Shown: one piece after another, positions 32,380 through 43,149 of the stretch
How the letters are laid out: the number at the start of each line of letters is the position of its first letter
How positions within the stretch are numbered: the first letter of the stretch is position 1
Source: Dermanyssus gallinae
Taxonomy: Eukaryota > Arthropoda > Arachnida > Mesostigmata > Dermanyssidae
NCBI GenBank assembly: GCA_003439945.1
Contig: QVRM01006074.1
Location: 620,001-684,000, forward strand
Direction of reading: 5' to 3'
Length of the DNA stretch: 64,000 nucleotides
Translations under genes and position numbers: made by a program
Notes under the pieces: generated by a model
Databases searched by the model: none
What the model saw: the letters and a program-made list of their open reading frames with translations, nothing else
What the model was told of the DNA's origin: nothing

Positions 32380-35260
32380 GTGTGTTTACGCCAATGCACT
32401 ATTGTGTTCATACATTTACACTGTACAATATGTATGTGCGTGCATACATAGATATTTCGCGATAAAGCCGTTGCTTCCTTCGAAGGTCATTTAGCTTAAA
32501 TCCACAACCGATTACTCCTAAAACTTCTATTTTACTCTAAATTCATGTTGGAGTCACGGTCAAGGCTAAAATGAAATAAGAAAGCAAACAATTAATGCGT
32601 CCTAATATCTTTGTTTGCATTATTTTCCCATTCTTTTTTTTACAATAATGAGGCCAAACTACCCGTGTTTACATCTCATGCTTATACAACATGTAGAAAA
32701 AGAAAAATGACTAAAAATAATAAGATATATTTTGTCTAGAAGCCATATTATAGTATTTGATTCAACAAGTAAGTACACGTAAAATACATACAGGTCATTA
32801 CGTACTATGTATATGAGTACATGTCTCTTGTTGCCGGGTTTCTGTACAGGAAATAAATCCGTGTGTCTCGCACTTCTACAGACATGATCGCTAAAGTTGT
32901 TAAAGTCACAGGAATCGTAGCAGCAACAGCAGCAACAACAGCAGAAATATGCCAGCAGTCATTGGCGGTCAATGGCAGTCGCTGTCTGAGTCGTTTTATG
33001 ACGTTGCGTCGTTGGCGGCGCCCCCAGACGCCCAAATGTAGGGCATGCAAAAATCAATGCAGATAGTATGAAATAACGTTTGGCGACGCGGGCTGTGACG
33101 TAACTTAGACGTTGCCGCAGCAGACAAGTCGTGCCGCGATCTTTGTGACCCGCCATTGGCTGGCTGGGAGGGAAGCTGGGATGCCGTCGCGGCGGCAGCG
33201 GCAGCGGTGGCGGCTGTAGCTGTTGCTGGTAGTATCCAAGAACCAAAGTGACCTTCGTCATCGGATCGACGTTTTGACGCGAGGACGGCCAAACTCATAG
33301 ACGACACATCGACATCACATTAAACATGAACGGGGTCACGCCGTTACAGCTGCTGCCGGCTTGGGCCACCCCCAGCATGGCTGCCATGGGGGTGCCATGC
33401 TGCCGCCAGCTTAACTCTCCCGGCCGGCTAACAGCCGCTGTTGGTCATATCGGCACTGTGTTGGTCAATGACGATGCCACCCCCCCCCCCGCCGCTCTGT
33501 CGACCGTTGTCCAGCTGACCGTTAACGCTGGCTGGCCGTCGAGACAGCTCGACCAATAGCTGCACCAGCACAGCGTCAACAACAACAGTACTTGAAAAAC
33601 GCTAGCAGCAGCAGCAGCAACAACAACAACGACGAGAACAATAACAACAACAGCAATAACAACAACAACAGCATCAGCAACAACAACAACGACTCGATAG
33701 GCGCTATCGGCAACACGTACAGAATCGCGCGATTCTGTTCCGAATACGATGGCTCAGTAATCATATAGGTAAAACGAAGATAGCTGTAACAGCAGCAGCA
33801 GCAAGCGAGCTAGAGAGATGGCAGAGAACAACAAGAAGTACGGAGTGGCGAAGACCGGTGGAGCCCCCGCGGGGGGGGAGGGGGGGGGGGGGTGGAAGTT
33901 GTGGCACCGCCGACGACGACGAAAACGTCAAACATAGTCAGCGACGAGGCGACATTCTTGTGAAATCTTTGCTCACCCATGTGACGGCCATCGCCGACAA
34001 AGTTGCCGACCCAGCCAGCGGACAGCGGCGATTGTTGTCCACAGCAGCGGCAATGACGATAACAGCAGCAGCAACAACAACAACAACCAGAACAACAGCA
34101 ACAACAAACACCGTCACGGCCACGATCGACGTAGGGGAAGAAGGCAGCTCCCGCTTGTCATGTGGGTCGCAGCTGTCGCTGCAAGGGCAGATGAGGGCAG
34201 TCAGTCAACCAGCAAACCAGACCCGACGCAAAACGGGCCGCCCCTAAATCACCCCACGGCCTGTTGACAAAATGACAATCGACTGACGAGAGTAATGGAG
34301 AGAAAGAGAGAGAGAGAGAAAGAGCCAGAAGGAAAGGATAAGAGTTTAAGCTACTGCTTGTGCTGCTGCTGCTGCTGCTCGATGGTACTACGATGACAAT
34401 GCTGGCGGTCATGACTGCAAGTGTAGGCTTGTCAAAACAGGCTGGTGGCCTGGTGGAGCAAGGATGGGCAACAACACTGCCTAGACAACAAGGCTGATGA
34501 CAACCAGACACACAACGAGCCAGTAACGAACAAATAGACACCAGCTCGTCTACGACGTACTGGCGTTTACAATCACTTCTGTTGGTGATCGTTGTCGTGG
34601 TTGTCCCGCCAGTAAACGAATGCCAGGAAAGGATGCCGTCTGCGCTTTCCTGACATTCATTGCTGCGAAAGGACCAGGGCAGATGCTGGTGATGATGATG
34701 ATGATGATGATGATAATGATGACGCATCGCTGCCATCGTCATCAACATTAACCGGCGGACGACAGCAACTACGGCAAAGATCTGACGAAAACGAAGACAA
34801 CCGCAACCACAACGACAACTTAGAATGAACGAGATGAAGCAGATTGCGCTCATTACGCCACTGTAAAATTGCTAAACAATTTTAGTAGCGAAACTAGGGT
34901 GCAGCTTCAGCAAAAGATAGCTAAGGCCTTACGGTTGCAGTGGTATCCTTAGGCCATACTAGCACATAGGACAGTAACGTGAATACTTTAATAAAGCCAG
35001 ATAGTTGCTGACAAATGGTCGAGCGACAAGCGTATGCAAAGCGTATCATTACGTAACACACTAAACTTCCTCCAATGCGCGATTATGTAAGTTGAAAGTA
35101 TACCCTTAGATCTTCCGAAAATTGTTTTGATGAACAGAATGATGGAGAAGGACAATAGACGTACAAACACCTGGCGGGTCCGATAACTTTTTAGAGCCGG
35201 CAGCCAAGAGTTTAAAAGTTCATGACAATGACGACACAGAGAAAGCCACCAAATAGTGTT
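32379..35260. other. GC-richer region with CAG/CAA, GAT and poly-G tracts; no gene established
   Basis: Tracts include CAGCAACAGCAGCAAC near 32920, CAG/CAA repeats at 33607-33690 and 34062-34110, poly-C or poly-G near 33480 and 33875, and (GAT)n near 34690. The longest frames (34853-34158 minus, 231 codons; 33858-34247 plus, 129 codons) are dominated by His, Ser, Thr or Gly runs dictated by these tracts. The composition differs from the surrounding AT-rich DNA and could be the 5' part of a host transcript, but no conserved domain, splice architecture or start context supports this. Confidence 0.4.
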
Positions 35261-35289
35261 TCATTTTGTACGCCCTAGGCTGGAGTCCT

Positions 35290-35900
35290 TTAAATTAAGG
35301 TCGAGCCAGAAACCCCCGGTTTACCGCACAATGTCGATTGCGGCCCTCCTAGTCCTGTCCGAGATTCTGCCATAGCATCTGCTGCGGCGATCTAGACTTG
35401 ACAACGGCTAGATCAAGGACCATCGACCGGTAGCTGCCGGGAGACCCTCGGAGGCCATCCTCCGGGAGCTATACTAGAGACCTCATCCCTGACCTGAAGA
35501 CGTGGTACGACTGCAACCACAGTGAGTTGCCCTATGGTACGACACAAATGCTGATCGGGAGATTAACAAAGCGAATGTCGACACCTGCACGTTATGCAGA
35601 TCGGGTGACACGGACGATGTCGAACACACAGTTCTGCGGTGCCCGGCTTTCCGAGAGGTCAGAGACGCGAATGCGACCACCGTGAGGGGAAAACAGATCA
35701 AGAAAGTTGTAGCACACATGCTGACATCGGCAAAGGCATGGAGAAAGTCCTGTGCCCTCGCCGAAAGCATCATGTGCTTAAAAGTCTTTCCAGGCTATCA
35801 TGTTCTGAAAGGTGGTCAAGGAAACTGCTAGGCGAGTCGTGTCAATGACGGCTCCCGATCCGGTCGAGAGGGAGCGTTCGTAGTTGAGAGAAAAACCGAA
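35290..35900 (+). pseudogene. R1-clade ORF2 C-terminal fragment
   Basis: In shifting frames, TRDLIPDLKTWYDCNHSELP (about 35483) and CTLCRSGDTDDVEHTVLRC (near 35586) followed by VRGKQIKKVVAHMLTSAKAW match the intact copy near 27090-27390 (IPDLRVWYDRRHGELSYW, CVLCDSGETDNVEHTVLRC, VRGRPIKEVVSHMMTSAEAW). It is an older relative of the same subfamily. Only the knuckle region survives and no 3' tail or TSD was found. Confidence 0.7.
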
Positions 35901-36480
35901 AAATAGTGGGAAACGGGCAGCAAAAGCAAACCAGCCTTGGGACTAGGCAGAGACATCCAAGGGCGCACTAGGAAGATACCACAGAAAGAACGTTTGTGTT
36001 AACATTAAGGACAAAGGTGGCATATCGCACCCATCCGCCCTGAGGTACGCCGGACACGACATAAAGAGGTTTCTCAAGGGTATTGTATGATTGTATGGGC
36101 AGTAAAGCGTCAGCTTAGCGTTTATTAGCATTGCTCCGTTTTGTGTTATTTTCCGTCAGAGTTGGGTGCCAGTAAATTGATGACGCATGAAACGATGTTA
36201 AGTTCAACCGAAAAACATTGTTAGCTCGATCTAGGAATATAAGGCAGGCACAGAACGGTAATCTACCGCATTGTCCTCGGAGACTTTTGTACAAACAGTG
36301 GTGATAATAATTTCATAATTTAAAACGTGTTTTATTACAGGGATTGTAAAATGCAATGCTTTAGTTTTCAATAAAAAATATGTTTAAATGATTTCAGTCA
36401 CATGCGCAAAGCTATAAAAACGTGTTCTCTCAGTCTAGAAGTAGGCAAACTAATAGGCAATTATACATATATAGAGAATG
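35901..36480. other. No recognisable feature (about 0.6 kb)
   Basis: AT-rich sequence; short frames with no motif. Confidence 0.45.
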
Positions 36481-36484
36481 TCCG

Positions 36485-36770
36485 TGTGGCTGTGGCGGCG
36501 TGGGCTAGGGGACTAGTGCCTTAGACATGCTTGTCATCTACTGGGATGTCGCAGGTTCAATCCCTATTATTGATCGTTTTTTTTAGCGATTCTATCTAGA
36601 ATAGATGACAAACCATATACCGCTGAAAATCAGCGGCCGTGGTGCCACTAGGACTATTGGGGAAACCCTAGCTATCTCAACATGTCTGGCCGTTGGTGCA
36701 TTGAAGATATGCCTTACTGAGAGCTCCAAGCCCGTAGAAGACGGAAAATAGTCTAAAATTAAAAACAACC
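36485..36770 (+). mobile_element. tRNA-derived SINE, family 1
   Basis: The head resembles a tRNA gene: an A-box-like GTGGGCTAGGGGACTAGTG (about 36500) and a near-perfect B box GGTTCAATCCC (36554-36564) at tRNA-like spacing. A non-tRNA body follows, including CAACATGTCTGGCCGTTGGT, and it ends in an A-rich stretch near 36760. I could not fold a complete cloverleaf, which argues against a functional tRNA gene. RNA polymerase III transcription is inferred from the boxes. No TSD was identified. Confidence 0.6.
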
Positions 36771-36845
36771 TCCTTAAAAATGTTTTTTATTCAAGAAGAT
36801 GGCCGTGCCCAATGGAGTAAAATACCTTGACCGATGGTACTCAAG

Positions 36846-37043
36846 GCAAGGTGGCTTAGTGGCAAAGCCTTTGCCTTGCATTCGGGAGGACCGGGCTCGA
36901 GACCCAGGCCGGCCACTCTTAAATTGGTTTGCATGGTTTCCAATTTAGACAAGGTAAATGCCGGAGTGGAGTAAACTTAGCCATGACATGAAAAATCCGT
37001 ACACGGGCAATTGCCTTACGGAAAATCAATTTAAAAAAAAAAA
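36846..37043 (+). mobile_element. tRNA-derived SINE, family 2, copy with poly(A)
   Basis: The head has the A box GTGGCTTAGTGGCAAAGCC and the B box GGGCTCGAGACCC (about 36893-36905), like an internal pol III promoter. The body CCGGCCACTCTTAAATTGGT and TAGACAAGGTAAATGCCGGA recurs in the copy at 42911-43045. It ends in 11 A residues (37033-37043). LINE machinery supplied in trans would mobilise such an element; the partner LINE cannot be named. No clear TSD was seen. Confidence 0.75.
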
Positions 37044-37590
37044 GGCTGTCATTATCAAACTCCCACTTAACAATATTTTTTTTTATTATAGCGAACTCCT
37101 CTAAAAAACTCTCTGAATCTCCAGAGCCATATAAGTTTAAGCTGCGCGGGTGGAGACTCCACCTATCAAGGGATTCGACGAAAAGCTCCGATGTGCCTGG
37201 CTTAAATCCTTAATATCGAGATGCCAGCACGCATATGAAAACAAACGTGCCTTTGCTCATCTGTTTTGGGTTGGAAGTCCGCCGCGCTTACGACCTGATA
37301 AAGAGCTGCCTCTTGTGGTCTGTGGTAAATGGTAAAACTTTAGTAGCATATTTTTTTCTCTCGGGGATGACAAAGACTCAGCACGCTGAGCTTATTGCTG
37401 GTAGGACAATTATAGATGATTCCACATTCCGCTAGCAGTTAGGTTGGACGCAGACGTCGCCTAAATTGCATGACTTTTATCCCATTGGCCTGATGAAAAG
37501 CGTGCTATGTGACGCAATTGTTTGGAAAACGCTGGCCCTACCATAAGAAAAACTCATTTGAAAATGCAGATGATGTAGTTTATTGTGATG
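37044..37590. other. Weak coding relic or unassigned
   Basis: Open frames at 37150-37435 show no strong motif. A stretch near 37450 (KLHDFYPIGLMKSVL) faintly resembles the RT FRPISL motif. Too little remains to assign. Confidence 0.3.
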
Positions 37591-37599
37591 AACGTGAAA

Positions 37600-38510
37600 T
37601 CTTGTGCCACCAGCATTTGAAGTGCCATTACTGGTAGCGCTCGGCCAAAGCGAACAAACAGAAAGTACTCACTATGGTACAATCAGGAGTGCGCTTCTTG
37701 CAAACATTATACGATTCAAGCATATATTCTAGCAAAAATCCGCCCCGAGATGATGTCTTTTTATGTTAGATTAAGTTGTGACAATAAAAGAGTTGTAGAG
37801 AGGGCCATAAAAGAACACGAAGAGCAAAACAATGCAAGCTGCTCCTTGAGGCCCAACAACAACAACCTCATAAGTGGCTGGCGGACAGGCGCGTCACTGC
37901 CTGTCCTATCATGCATGATGTATTAAATGCTCATTTCCGTCAAATGTTTGCCAGTGCCATAATTGTTCCGAGCTGTGCTAAAGTGGTTATGTCAGTGTGG
38001 GACGACCGCGTGCAAAGGAGTATCTCAAACAAGCGATTCAACTTGAGTCCTGCGTCACTATACTTTTTAAAGAGGTGATAAAACAGCCTAACTACCCTCG
38101 GAATGGAAATCCAGCCTCTTTAGCACTTCCTCTAAAGGAAAGGGATCCGGTGGCTCCAGCGTCTTGCCGAGGTATTGCAAGGAAAAGCGCAATCTACAAA
38201 CTTCTGTCGGCTATCCTAGCCCGTCGACCAGAACATATTTTTGAGGTTAACAGAACGCTGCCAGAGCAACAGCATGGCTTCAGAAGGGACTGGTCAACAA
38301 TGACAGCATGTGCTGTACCTATGGATTGTATACAACGGGCACTTCGAACTAAATGGCTTATCTCTTTGATGTAATTGTAATTGACTTTTTAAAGCGGCCT
38401 TTGATACGGCCACACGAACGATTATACGTGACAGACTGGCGGTTTCGCCTTTTTGCCAGGTTTCGTTGAATATATTGGAACCTATTAAACGCATTTTCTG
38501 TACGCGCAAC
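37600..38510 (+). pseudogene. FRRGGR-family LINE, linker and RT N-terminal fragment
   Basis: A linker stretch at about 37670-37910 starts with YNQECASCK. The frame at 37997-38374 (125 codons) then reads LKERDPVAPASCRGIARKSA, with LLSAILARRPEHIF and RTLPEQQHGFRRDWS, collinear with PSAWRGIAKKSVCFELLSCL and PEEQHGFRKGRS in the element at 14318-15843. Motif A is just recognisable after a frameshift (AAFDTATR, about 38390). The RT core is absent. Confidence 0.65.
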
Positions 38511-38739
38511 ATTGTAAATCAACTATCGGTTAGCAAAGCTCACTAATAAGAGACATGTTAGACGATTTTTTGCGAAGACACATTACAGAAACATAATATG
38601 ATTGAGCTAGAGGGTGTGTTTATATAGGCTTTCTATTAAGATATAGCGGACAATGCATTAGCGATTCTGGGTCCCTAGCTCACACATATATGCTCTCTGG
38701 GACTGTGGTCTTTAAACAAGATCTGAATAGACGTGGTCT

Positions 38740-40034
38740 CGAGAGGTAGCCTCCAAACCTGGAAATATCAGAATATAATATTCTTACTAAAATCAGGCAA
38801 CTGCCCACTAAATGCAGCTTTACTCCTGATTTAATCCCACCCATATTTTATAAAAATGTAGCGTCTGTGATAACTAAACCCCTTTTTTTGATATTCAGTA
38901 GGTCCAATGAAGATGGCATCGTGCCAAAAAAAATCGGCAATCAGTCGTAACTCCTGTACATAAGAAGGGTCTAAAGTTAAATGTAGATATTTACAGACCT
39001 GTAGCTCAATAATGAATCGTATGTATCATCTTTGAAAAACTTCTAGTGAACCATATTTTTAATTTTCTTCAATCCATTGGATGAGAACCAACATGGTTTT
39101 ACTAAATAACTACTAACTAAAATACTAAATAACGTAGAGAACCAACATGGTTTTATTGAAGTTGATACTCGCTCTATATCATGGATTGCTAGTTATCTTA
39201 CCCGTAGTTAGCTCTGCGTTCGCGTAAACAATAGCTTTAGTGAGTCGGGTACGTGTCCCTCTGGCGTTCCTTAGGGGTCAAGTCTCGAGCCACTTTTATT
39301 TTGCATATTTATTTTAGATCTTAAAAACGTTATTCCCGAATTGATAACTTACAAGTTTTATGCTGATGGTTTGAAACTATACGTACCTATCCAGCGAAAG
39401 GCAGGTACTGCAGAGTACAATTGAGGCGGTTTCTAAATGGTGTGTAAACAACGAAATGCTTATATCAGTGCCGAAATGTGTTGTATTGTGTGTAAAGGAA
39501 GCCCATGACTACATGCTACATGGGGAGGCTATCCTTATTTTAAATTCCATTAGGGACCTTGGGGTTGCGGTGACACCGGAACCGGATTTTAGCACTCATA
39601 TCACTCAAGTCATCCGATCAGCTAATCTTATATCTAATACAATATTTTGTTGTTATATAATTAATAATTACAATTTTTAAATGAGGCTTTATATTAGTTT
39701 AGTTGTACCAAAGTTTATCTTTTGCTGTGAGGTTTGGCGGCCCCATTTAGACAAACACATTGAGACAATGGAAAGTGTACAGAGGAGATCCCTTCGTCGT
39801 GTCTCATTAAGGTGTAACATTGCCCGAAATTCTATTGTGATTAGCCCTATTCGAGAACTGCAGTCTAGAGCGGACTATCGCATGTACAATTGTATTATAA
39901 ACTCATCAAATACATCAAACTATTTTAACATTCGGTTAAACAATCTTAGAAGCGGTAGCACCATCTCTTTAAAACAAATTTCCAAGACAGATCGTGTAAA
40001 TAACATGTTTCGAGGCGGATGGCGAGGGCACTGA
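38740..40034 (+). pseudogene. Jockey-like RT relic, nearly complete RT region
   Basis: Decayed frames give TPDLIPPIFYKNVASVITKP (about 38822), TPVHKKGLKLNVDIYRPVA (about 38960), then after an ENQHGF block a broken motif B (CPSGVP, about 39255) and motif C (YKFYADG, about 39352). The frame at 39456-39680 then has SVPKCVVLCVKEAH and IRDLGVAVTPEPDFS. The frame at 39681-40034 has LVVPKFIFCCEVWRPHLDK and ETMESVQRRSLRRV, then RLNNLRSGSTISLKQ and a stop. A direct repeat of GAGAACCAACATGGTTTTA (39084 and about 39139) marks an internal duplication. It resembles the element at 7.8-9.8 kb but is a separate, older copy. Confidence 0.7.
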
Positions 40035-40284
40035 GAACTTGAAGCTAAATGTCGGCACACAAGTAAACTGACTATTGTATGTATCTAGGTAACGGTTTGT
40101 AACGTGTAAATAATGTCCCCCCATTGAAAAAACAAAGATGCATTTGAATTTAATTAAACAGATATAAGTATGTAAATAGTAAGCAGTAAAGCAATGTTTT
40201 TTTTTAAATAAGAAAATGAGTGCATTTCTTAAACTTGTCTTTGTTTGTTAAGCTGAACGTTTAAGGTTACGTGTGAAATACAAC

Positions 40285-40500
40285 ATATAGCGAATCCCTA
40301 TCTGCTCGGTGTAGTTTTTGACGACATTTCGACACATTTGGTCTATTTTGGCAATCACTTCACGAATACGGTTTTCAGCTTAGGGATTGATTCGTGGATC
40401 ACCCCTGTAGACGCGGTCCTTTACAAAACGCCAATAACAGCCAACCGACTCAACGCAAACAGCACTCGCTAACTGTCGCGACCAGTGCCGGGATTCAGTG
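40285..40500 (-). pseudogene. Tc1/mariner-superfamily transposase C-terminal fragment
   Basis: One minus-strand frame reads CYWRFVKDRVYRGDPRINP, a stop, then AENRIREVIAKIDQMCRNVV and KNYTEQIG. It matches the end of a group of DDE transposases (FLWGxLKDRVY, then helices ending in the NxxxRxxxC region). The catalytic core is not preserved. It might belong to the same family as the N-terminal relic at 22730-23170, but the two do not overlap, so this cannot be tested by eye. Confidence 0.5.
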
Positions 40501-42900
40501 TTGGAGTACATAACACAAGGATCTCTGGACACACTTTGTCCTCTTGCTAAAACGCTGGGCGCTACTCACGTCACTTTGCCATCAACGATGTGATCTTTCG
40601 CGCTCTTCACTCGGCCCACATTCCGGCAGTGAAAAAATCTGCCGTCTTAGTCGGCCTCAGTCGGAATAGTAGCACGGGCAAACTCTCACCACTTGGGCTC
40701 GCTGACGTCTTCTTGTTTGGGATGTTGGGACTGTACGCTGGCCAGAAGCTACGTTCAAAACACGAGCCGTAAGGCCGGTGCGGGGTGCCCGATCGTGATC
40801 GAGGTTCAGCACGGCGCCTGCGGGTGGAGGGGTTTCTTCCGTCAACCGTAGGGTTTCCGGAGATCCCGTAGAAAGTGTACTTATTTCCCATAATTGGTTA
40901 GTACAATAAAAACCATAAGACATTTAAAAAAAAGAAAAGACTCGTCGGAGACTTCCGCGTGGTGGCCGATGTAAAAATAAGCTTTTTTCTCGAAATGTTT
41001 GTGTGTGTATTCGATTTTAATCTAGTTCTGTGAAAAACTGTGATTCCGTGGGTTTTGGACTCGCGCAGTGCTGTTTTCTCGTGCAAGATCACGTCAAAAT
41101 CCACTTGTGTGCTAGAGCGACATCAAAATGGGAGTCGTATGTCCACCAAAGGCGGTATAAACATTACGGCAGTATAATTTTCCAGGTTCGGCGACGACGA
41201 CGACGACGACAACAACAACATCGATGCCGCGAGACATCACGAGCGACAACCATGAGCCGCCTCCTAGCGCAACCACGGAATGACCGGGAGACGTTCGAAA
41301 TGCCACAGCCGGTGGAGGCGCCGAGGTAGCAGCAAAGGTGTCAACAAGTAAAGAGGAGGTTAAGAAAAAGCGGTCCCAACAGACTGCTAGTGGAGGACAT
41401 GGCGCCGGTAGCGACACCGCTGCGAGAGCAGTGGCTCCCAAACGGTAGGCAACGAGGGAACCGTCGAGAACGAGAGCGGCGGGAGAGGGCTGCACAATGC
41501 CGTCAACTGTAGCGGAATCCTCCGGTGCTGCCAGTGACGAGAGCGCTGAAAAGGAAGCCATGAAGAGCCGGTCCACAGTGCGGTCAACTAGTTACTTCGG
41601 AGAGGCGCGCGAAGAGAAAAATATAGGCGGTTGGAATGTTGTTGGTACGGGCGGCTGAGTCATGACAAGGGAGGCAACTCCAAAGTAATTCGAATTTTTG
41701 CCGGAATATATTTTTAGACGAAAGTACGTCTGAGCCTGAAAACCCACAGCGTGCTGCTTTACAGAGAACCGCACAGGGCTATCCCTGCTACAGCTTGGAC
41801 CACACCAAGCCGAACAGTCCCTGGGCGGCACCTCGTTGTTGCCACTATGGCTCTGCAAACCGTATTTGGAAAAAATGACACCAAGCGGCGACACAAATGT
41901 TGTTTATGTAAATTATAAAACCAGGATGTCCCTTACGGCAGTTGTCCGTAGCGACTTCGCTGTTTGAGGCAGCTAAACAGACCGACAATACAGCTTATTC
42001 TGCTCTTGTTCAGAACGGACTAAAGGTATCTGTGGCCACACATAGGGCCCAGCCTTAGACGTAGCCCGTTGCTACGCTGATGAAAGGGCAAAAGCAGATC
42101 GCCAATGGCGTACCTCTAACGAACAGCATTGACAAAGTAGTGCTCTTCTCAGCTTGTCCATCCAAGTGGTGCCATATATCTAGAGGCGTCTCTGAAGCGT
42201 CTTCGAAGTGTTTTCGCAAGCAGTTCGAACCGGCTCTCCACTCACCACTCGAGTCAAGCTTAGTGGAGTAAACTCAGCAGACCTCACCACGAACGACTTC
42301 TAATATGACGCCATCGTTAAATGCCTTTCAGCCGCCGTGACTTTTGACGAACACTGGCTGTGGATCGCTTGGTGACAATATGGGGTCGTCTTCTCCCAAT
42401 TCTAATGTTGAATAGACAACTAGACAATCGTCAGTAGACAATGCCGTTGACGCAGAACAATACCGCGGCGTCATTTACCTCGATGTCGATAACATGAGAT
42501 TTGGCGCCGATCTCGCCATTAGCTGCTTTCATTAAAAGATACTTAACGGCTGTCCGTTGTTCGCGAAAATCTCAGGATGCTCTCCCTCGTTCCGCGTGGC
42601 GTATGGGCTACATTCGCTGCCGAACTGACCAATACGATCAAGTCGATTTGCTAACCAAAAGACCCCTTGGTCTCATCTCACTTATTTTGCAACAACTGTT
42701 CTCACAGTCCCTTGGTAGAATGCGAAGGGAAAGTTTCTGTGTTCACCTGTTTGGGACGACCGGCACTGGCGACTGAAAAAAACGATGATAGGTTAAGAGT
42801 TTGGGTGAAACAAAGCCGGAACAGGAGAATATTCCTGCAACAACCCACAGTCTAAATTCGAGTTAATGAAGGCTCCAACAAGCATCGCACATTTAGCGAG
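40501..42900. other. Unassigned region (about 2.4 kb)
   Basis: Contains a (CGA)n/(CAA)n stretch at 41190-41220. In one frame between 41180 and 41600 there is a Ser/Thr/Ala/Glu-rich stretch with AAKVSTSKEEVKKKR that could be an ORF1 N-terminus of a LINE, but no knuckle or RT follows. The minus-strand frame 41112-41576 is its antisense shadow. The frame at 42501-42776 shows no recognised domain. Confidence 0.4.
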
Positions 42901-42910
42901 AAACACCGAG

Positions 42911-43045
42911 CAAAGTGACTTAGTGGCAAAGCCATCGCCTTGCAATCAGGATGTCATGGGTTTAAGACCTGGACCGGCCACTCTTAAATTGGTTTCTAAG
43001 TTAGACAAGGTGAACGCTAGAGTAGATTATATTCGATCATGATCG
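42911..43045 (+). mobile_element. tRNA-derived SINE, family 2, second copy
   Basis: Shares the A box region GACTTAGTGGCAAAGCC, the B box variant GGGTTTAAGACCTGG (about 42958), and the body CCGGCCACTCTTAAATTGGT and TTAGACAAGGTGAACG with 36846-37043. It lacks the distal body and poly(A), so it is 3'-truncated or diverged. Confidence 0.7.
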
Positions 43046-43149
43046 GACAAAAAGAATGCGAAGAGAGCATAGATGTCTCAATAAGATGAGATGATGCATT
43101 GCCATCTACTCCCCCGCCCCCCCCCCCCGCCATTATCGCTTTGACATCC

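Noticed and set aside
33858..34247. 129-codon plus-strand frame rich in Thr and Gly
   Set aside because: Driven by CAG/CAA and poly-G tracts. Described only as part of a possible transcript region, not as a gene.
34158..34853. 231-codon minus-strand frame with His and Ser runs
   Set aside because: Runs correspond to GAT and CAG-type repeats read in antisense; no domain and no similar frame elsewhere.
36846..36920. Functional tRNA gene
   Set aside because: A and B boxes are present but no full cloverleaf is evident, and the sequence continues into a repeated body with poly(A), as in a SINE.
41112..41576. 154-codon minus-strand frame
   Set aside because: No recognisable domain; Val run arises from a CGA/CAA microsatellite read in antisense.
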